A stretch of 6,047 nt of DNA from Alphaproteobacteria bacterium (GTDB lineage: Bacteria > Pseudomonadota > Alphaproteobacteria > ATCC43930 > CGMCC-115725): the NCBI GenBank assembly GCA_019241915.1, contig JAFAWI010000565.1, positions 1 to 6,047 of the forward strand, read 5' to 3'. The position numbers were made by a program, and so were the translations under genes. Within the stretch, counting starts at the first letter, position 1; each line of letters begins with the position of its first letter. Below, in pieces: positions 5,757 through 6,047 of this stretch. The notes under the pieces are model-generated. The model searched no databases. It saw nothing but the letters and a program-made list of their open reading frames with translations, and was not told the origin of the DNA.

Positions 5757-6047
5757 ATGATGGCCGCATCGCAAATCGTTGCTCTGGCCGGCTTTGCCGC
5801 GTTGATGATCGCCGCGGCGTTCGAGGATCTGCGCCGGCTGATCATCCCCAACCCGCTGGTACTGGCGCTGTGTCTGATGTGGCCGCTTTACCTCATCGGC
5901 AATCCCAGCCTTTACATCGCGCTGGCCTCGCTCGGCTGCGCGGCGCTGGTCTTTGTTGTCGGCGCACTGTGCTTCTCGCGCGGCTGGCTCGGCGGCGGCG
6001 ATGTGAAGCTGCTCGCGGCTGCCGCGCTGTGGTGCGGCCCGACCTAC
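5757..6047 (+). CDS. cpaA: Prepilin peptidase CpaA/TadV (3' end outside window)
   Basis: An inner-membrane aspartyl peptidase that removes the leader from Flp-type pilins and TadE/TadF pseudopilins. The first 97 residues are visible, of about 170 usual for the short CpaA/TadV form, which lacks the methylase domain of PilD. Both catalytic aspartates are present: D24 in FEDLRRLIIPN (codon 5826-5828) and D82 in the GxGD motif GGGDVKLL (codon 6000-6002). Hydrophobic helices lie at about 4-22, 33-48 and 52-74, with another beginning after D82. Two adjacent ATGs (5757 and 5760) are possible starts, with a GGGGG stretch at 5748-5752 as a modest ribosome binding site. In Caulobacter cpaA heads the cpaBCDEF assembly genes, so the core Tad operon probably continues to the right. 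Its neighbours on the other strand encode its likely substrates. Confidence 0.95.
   Translation, partial: MMAASQIVALAGFAALMIAAAFEDLRRLIIPNPLVLALCLMWPLYLIGNPSLYIALASLGCAALVFVVGALCFSRGWLGGGDVKLLAAAALWCGPTY

Overview
The window is GC-rich DNA, most likely from an alphaproteobacterium. This rests on the style of the alanyl-tRNA synthetase, on a Tad (tight adherence, type IVc/Flp) pilus gene set with a CpaA-type prepilin peptidase, and on sites resembling the binding motif of the alphaproteobacterial regulator CtrA. No rRNA, tRNA, CRISPR array or insertion sequence was found. The taxonomic call is inference; nothing here identifies the genus.

Layout from left to right: (1) bases 1-1597, plus strand, the C-terminal 60% of alaS, cut by the window edge; (2) 1598-1776, a noncoding gap; (3) 1777-2628, plus strand, a TPR lipoprotein resembling TadD; (4) 2632-4185, minus strand, a large TadG-like protein with an N-terminal membrane segment and a von Willebrand factor A (vWA) domain; (5) 4186-4288, a noncoding gap containing an exact TTAA-N7-TTAA element; (6) 4289-4921, minus strand, a TadE-family minor pseudopilin, probably the TadF position; (7) 4921-5469, minus strand, a second TadE-family pseudopilin whose stop codon overlaps the next start (TGATG); (8) 5470-5756, a divergent control region with a near-match to the same TTAA element; (9) 5757-6047, plus strand, the first 97 residues of the CpaA/TadV prepilin peptidase, cut by the window edge.

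The pilus genes fit one machine. CpaA cleaves the leader of Flp-type pilins and pseudopilins in the inner membrane. The two TadE-family proteins are candidate substrates. TadG is a minor surface or periplasmic component with a metal-binding adhesion-type domain. TadD is an outer-membrane lipoprotein thought to help the secretin assemble. The genes are split into a minus-strand tadE-tadF-tadG block, a divergent cpaA that probably leads the core assembly operon off the right edge, and a convergent tadD. No Flp major pilin gene is visible in the window.

The system itself is known rather than new. The most interesting signal is regulatory: all four TTAA tetramers I could find lie in noncoding DNA upstream of tad genes. 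One pair forms a perfect CtrA-type box just before tadG, and another a 7/8 match before tadE. This suggests cell-cycle (CtrA) control of the pseudopilin block. It also argues for a later tadG start (GTG at 4146) than the longest reading frame implies. Other structure worth noting: a strong 11-bp hairpin at the 3-bp tadD/tadG convergent junction, and a small hairpin that covers the tadE ribosome binding site.
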